A DNA stretch of 64,000 nucleotides from a bacterium (GTDB taxonomy: Bacteria; Planctomycetota; JAFGQW01): NCBI GenBank assembly GCA_030426805.1, contig JAUHXU010000004.1, forward strand, positions 606,792 through 670,791, written 5' to 3'. Positions within the stretch are counted from its first letter, which is position 1. Every line of letters starts with the position of its first letter. The notes beneath the pieces are model-generated. The model saw only the letters and a list, made by a program, of their open reading frames with translations. It had not been told where the DNA came from and did no database searches. Shown piece by piece: positions 63,334-64,000 of the stretch. A program made the translations under genes and the position numbers.

Positions 63334-64000
63334 CGTGCACCGTCCGTCTCGAGCAGCTCGTGAAAGAGCGCCTCGAGGCCGGGACGCTCCGCGACGAGCT
63401 CGACGACGGTCGCGCCATGCGCGAACGCGCGCGCGCCGACCCATGACTGGACGTCGTCGTCACGCACCGACAACGCGACCGACGTCGAGCCGTCGGCCCC
63501 CCGTTCGACCGCACACGCGACGACGCGCGCATCGTCGTCGAGTTCGGCGACGAGCGCGTCGGTCACGCCGAGCGCCCGCATCACGACGCGCCCGACGGGC
63601 AGCCGCGCACGAAGCGCCGCCGTCGTGCCGGCCACGAGCTGCCGTCCGTTCGCGATGAACACGACCCGGTCGGCGAGGCGCTCGAGTTCGACGAGTGCGT
63701 GACTCGAGATCACGATCGCGTGGTCGGCACGCAGTTCGTCGATCAGTGCACGAAACTGCCGCCCTTGCGCCGGGTCGAGGCCGACCGTCGGCTCGTCGAG
63801 CACGAGGACGACCGGGCGACCGACGATCGCCGCGGCGAGACCGACCCGCTGACGAAAGCCCTTCGACAACTCGCCGATCACGCGACGACGCACGCCGCCG
63901 AGATCGAGTCGCTCGAGCGCGCCGTCCACCCGCGCGTGCACGTCGGCGCGAGCGACGCCCTTGAGTCGCGCGCGCAACCGCAGATAGTCCGAGACCCGCA
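63330..64000 (-). CDS. ABC transporter ATP-binding protein (partial; N-terminus beyond window)
   Basis: About 223 C-terminal codons are visible. Signature LSKGFRQRVGLAAAI, Walker B VVLVLDEPTVGLDP and switch SSHALVE are present; the Walker A part lies off the right edge. The frame stays open to 64000. Powers the adjacent ABC-2 permease. The tail carries the extra small domain usual in ABC-2 ATPases of the gld/nos type. Confidence 0.94.
   Translation of the reverse strand, partial: RVSDYLRLRARLKGVARADVHARVDGALERLDLGGVRRRVIGELSKGFRQRVGLAAAIVGRPVVLVLDEPTVGLDPAQGRQFRALIDELRADHAIVISSHALVELERLADRVVFIANGRQLVAGTTAALRARLPVGRVVMRALGVTDALVAELDDDARVVACAVERGADGSTSVALSVRDDDVQSWVGARAFAHGATVVELVAERPGLEALFHELLETDGAR

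Overview
The window is GC-rich bacterial chromosome (roughly 70% by eye) and looks like a planctomycete. The reasons are a double-length UvrA, many secreted or lipidated HEAT-repeat proteins, a family of secreted proteins sharing one C-terminal module, a GldG/DUF4340-type ABC export operon, and frequent GTG/TTG starts. No rRNA, tRNA, CRISPR array, transposase or phage gene was seen. The phylum is an inference from gene style; the class cannot be named from sequence alone.

Layout. 1-5.6 kb: tandem uvrA on the minus strand, C-terminus off the edge. 5.7-10.9 kb: a His-rich lipoprotein, three secreted propeller-like proteins with a common C-terminal module, and a TetR regulator. 10.9-14.1 kb (minus): ZIP metal transporter, inositol-monophosphatase-family enzyme, rarA. 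14.2-17.1 kb (plus): a stand-alone XPB/Ssl2-type C-terminal-domain protein and a small HTH protein. 17.1-25 kb (minus): dacB, an RNase Z-like hydrolase, galE, glyS, a TPR/HEAT lipoprotein and glyQ, tightly packed. 25.1-27.1 kb (plus): purC and mtnA. 27.3-30.5 kb: a 1051-residue exported Gly-rich protein ending in a clear terminator. 30.5-31.4 kb: a gene-free stretch full of long inverted repeats.

31.4-40.1 kb: a small basic exported protein, a membrane-embedded spermidine-synthase-like protein, a phosphoesterase, a coiled-coil secreted protein, a HEAT-VWA protein, and a WecA/MraY-like transferase coupled to a GT4 glycosyltransferase. 40.2-45.7 kb: a HEAT-repeat protein facing an operon of an NtrC-type regulator and two GT4 glycosyltransferases. 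45.9-49.4 kb: small lipoprotein, thiL, a degenerate receiver and an RpoD-family sigma factor. 49.7-53.5 kb (minus): an 88-residue protein, HEAT protein, TolC-like efflux protein and a membrane-anchored protein. 53.9-60.0 kb: a membrane protein with a duplicated beta module, recA, a secreted protein under a well-formed promoter, and an ECF sigma/anti-sigma-like pair. 60.0-64 kb (minus): ABC ATPase (partial), ABC-2 permease, GldG-like protein and DUF4340-like protein, each overlapping the next by 4 bases.

The working themes are DNA repair (uvrA, rarA, recA), housekeeping metabolism and translation (glyQ/S, purC, mtnA, thiL, galE), envelope and surface-polysaccharide building (dacB, WecA-like, three GT4 enzymes, TolC, ABC export), and a large set of exported proteins of unknown role. 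The least explained items are the inverted-repeat cluster at 30.5-31.2 kb, the tandem repeat in the recA promoter, the palindromes in the 57.1 kb promoter, the hairpin touching the glyQ start codon, and the shared C-terminal module of the three secreted proteins.
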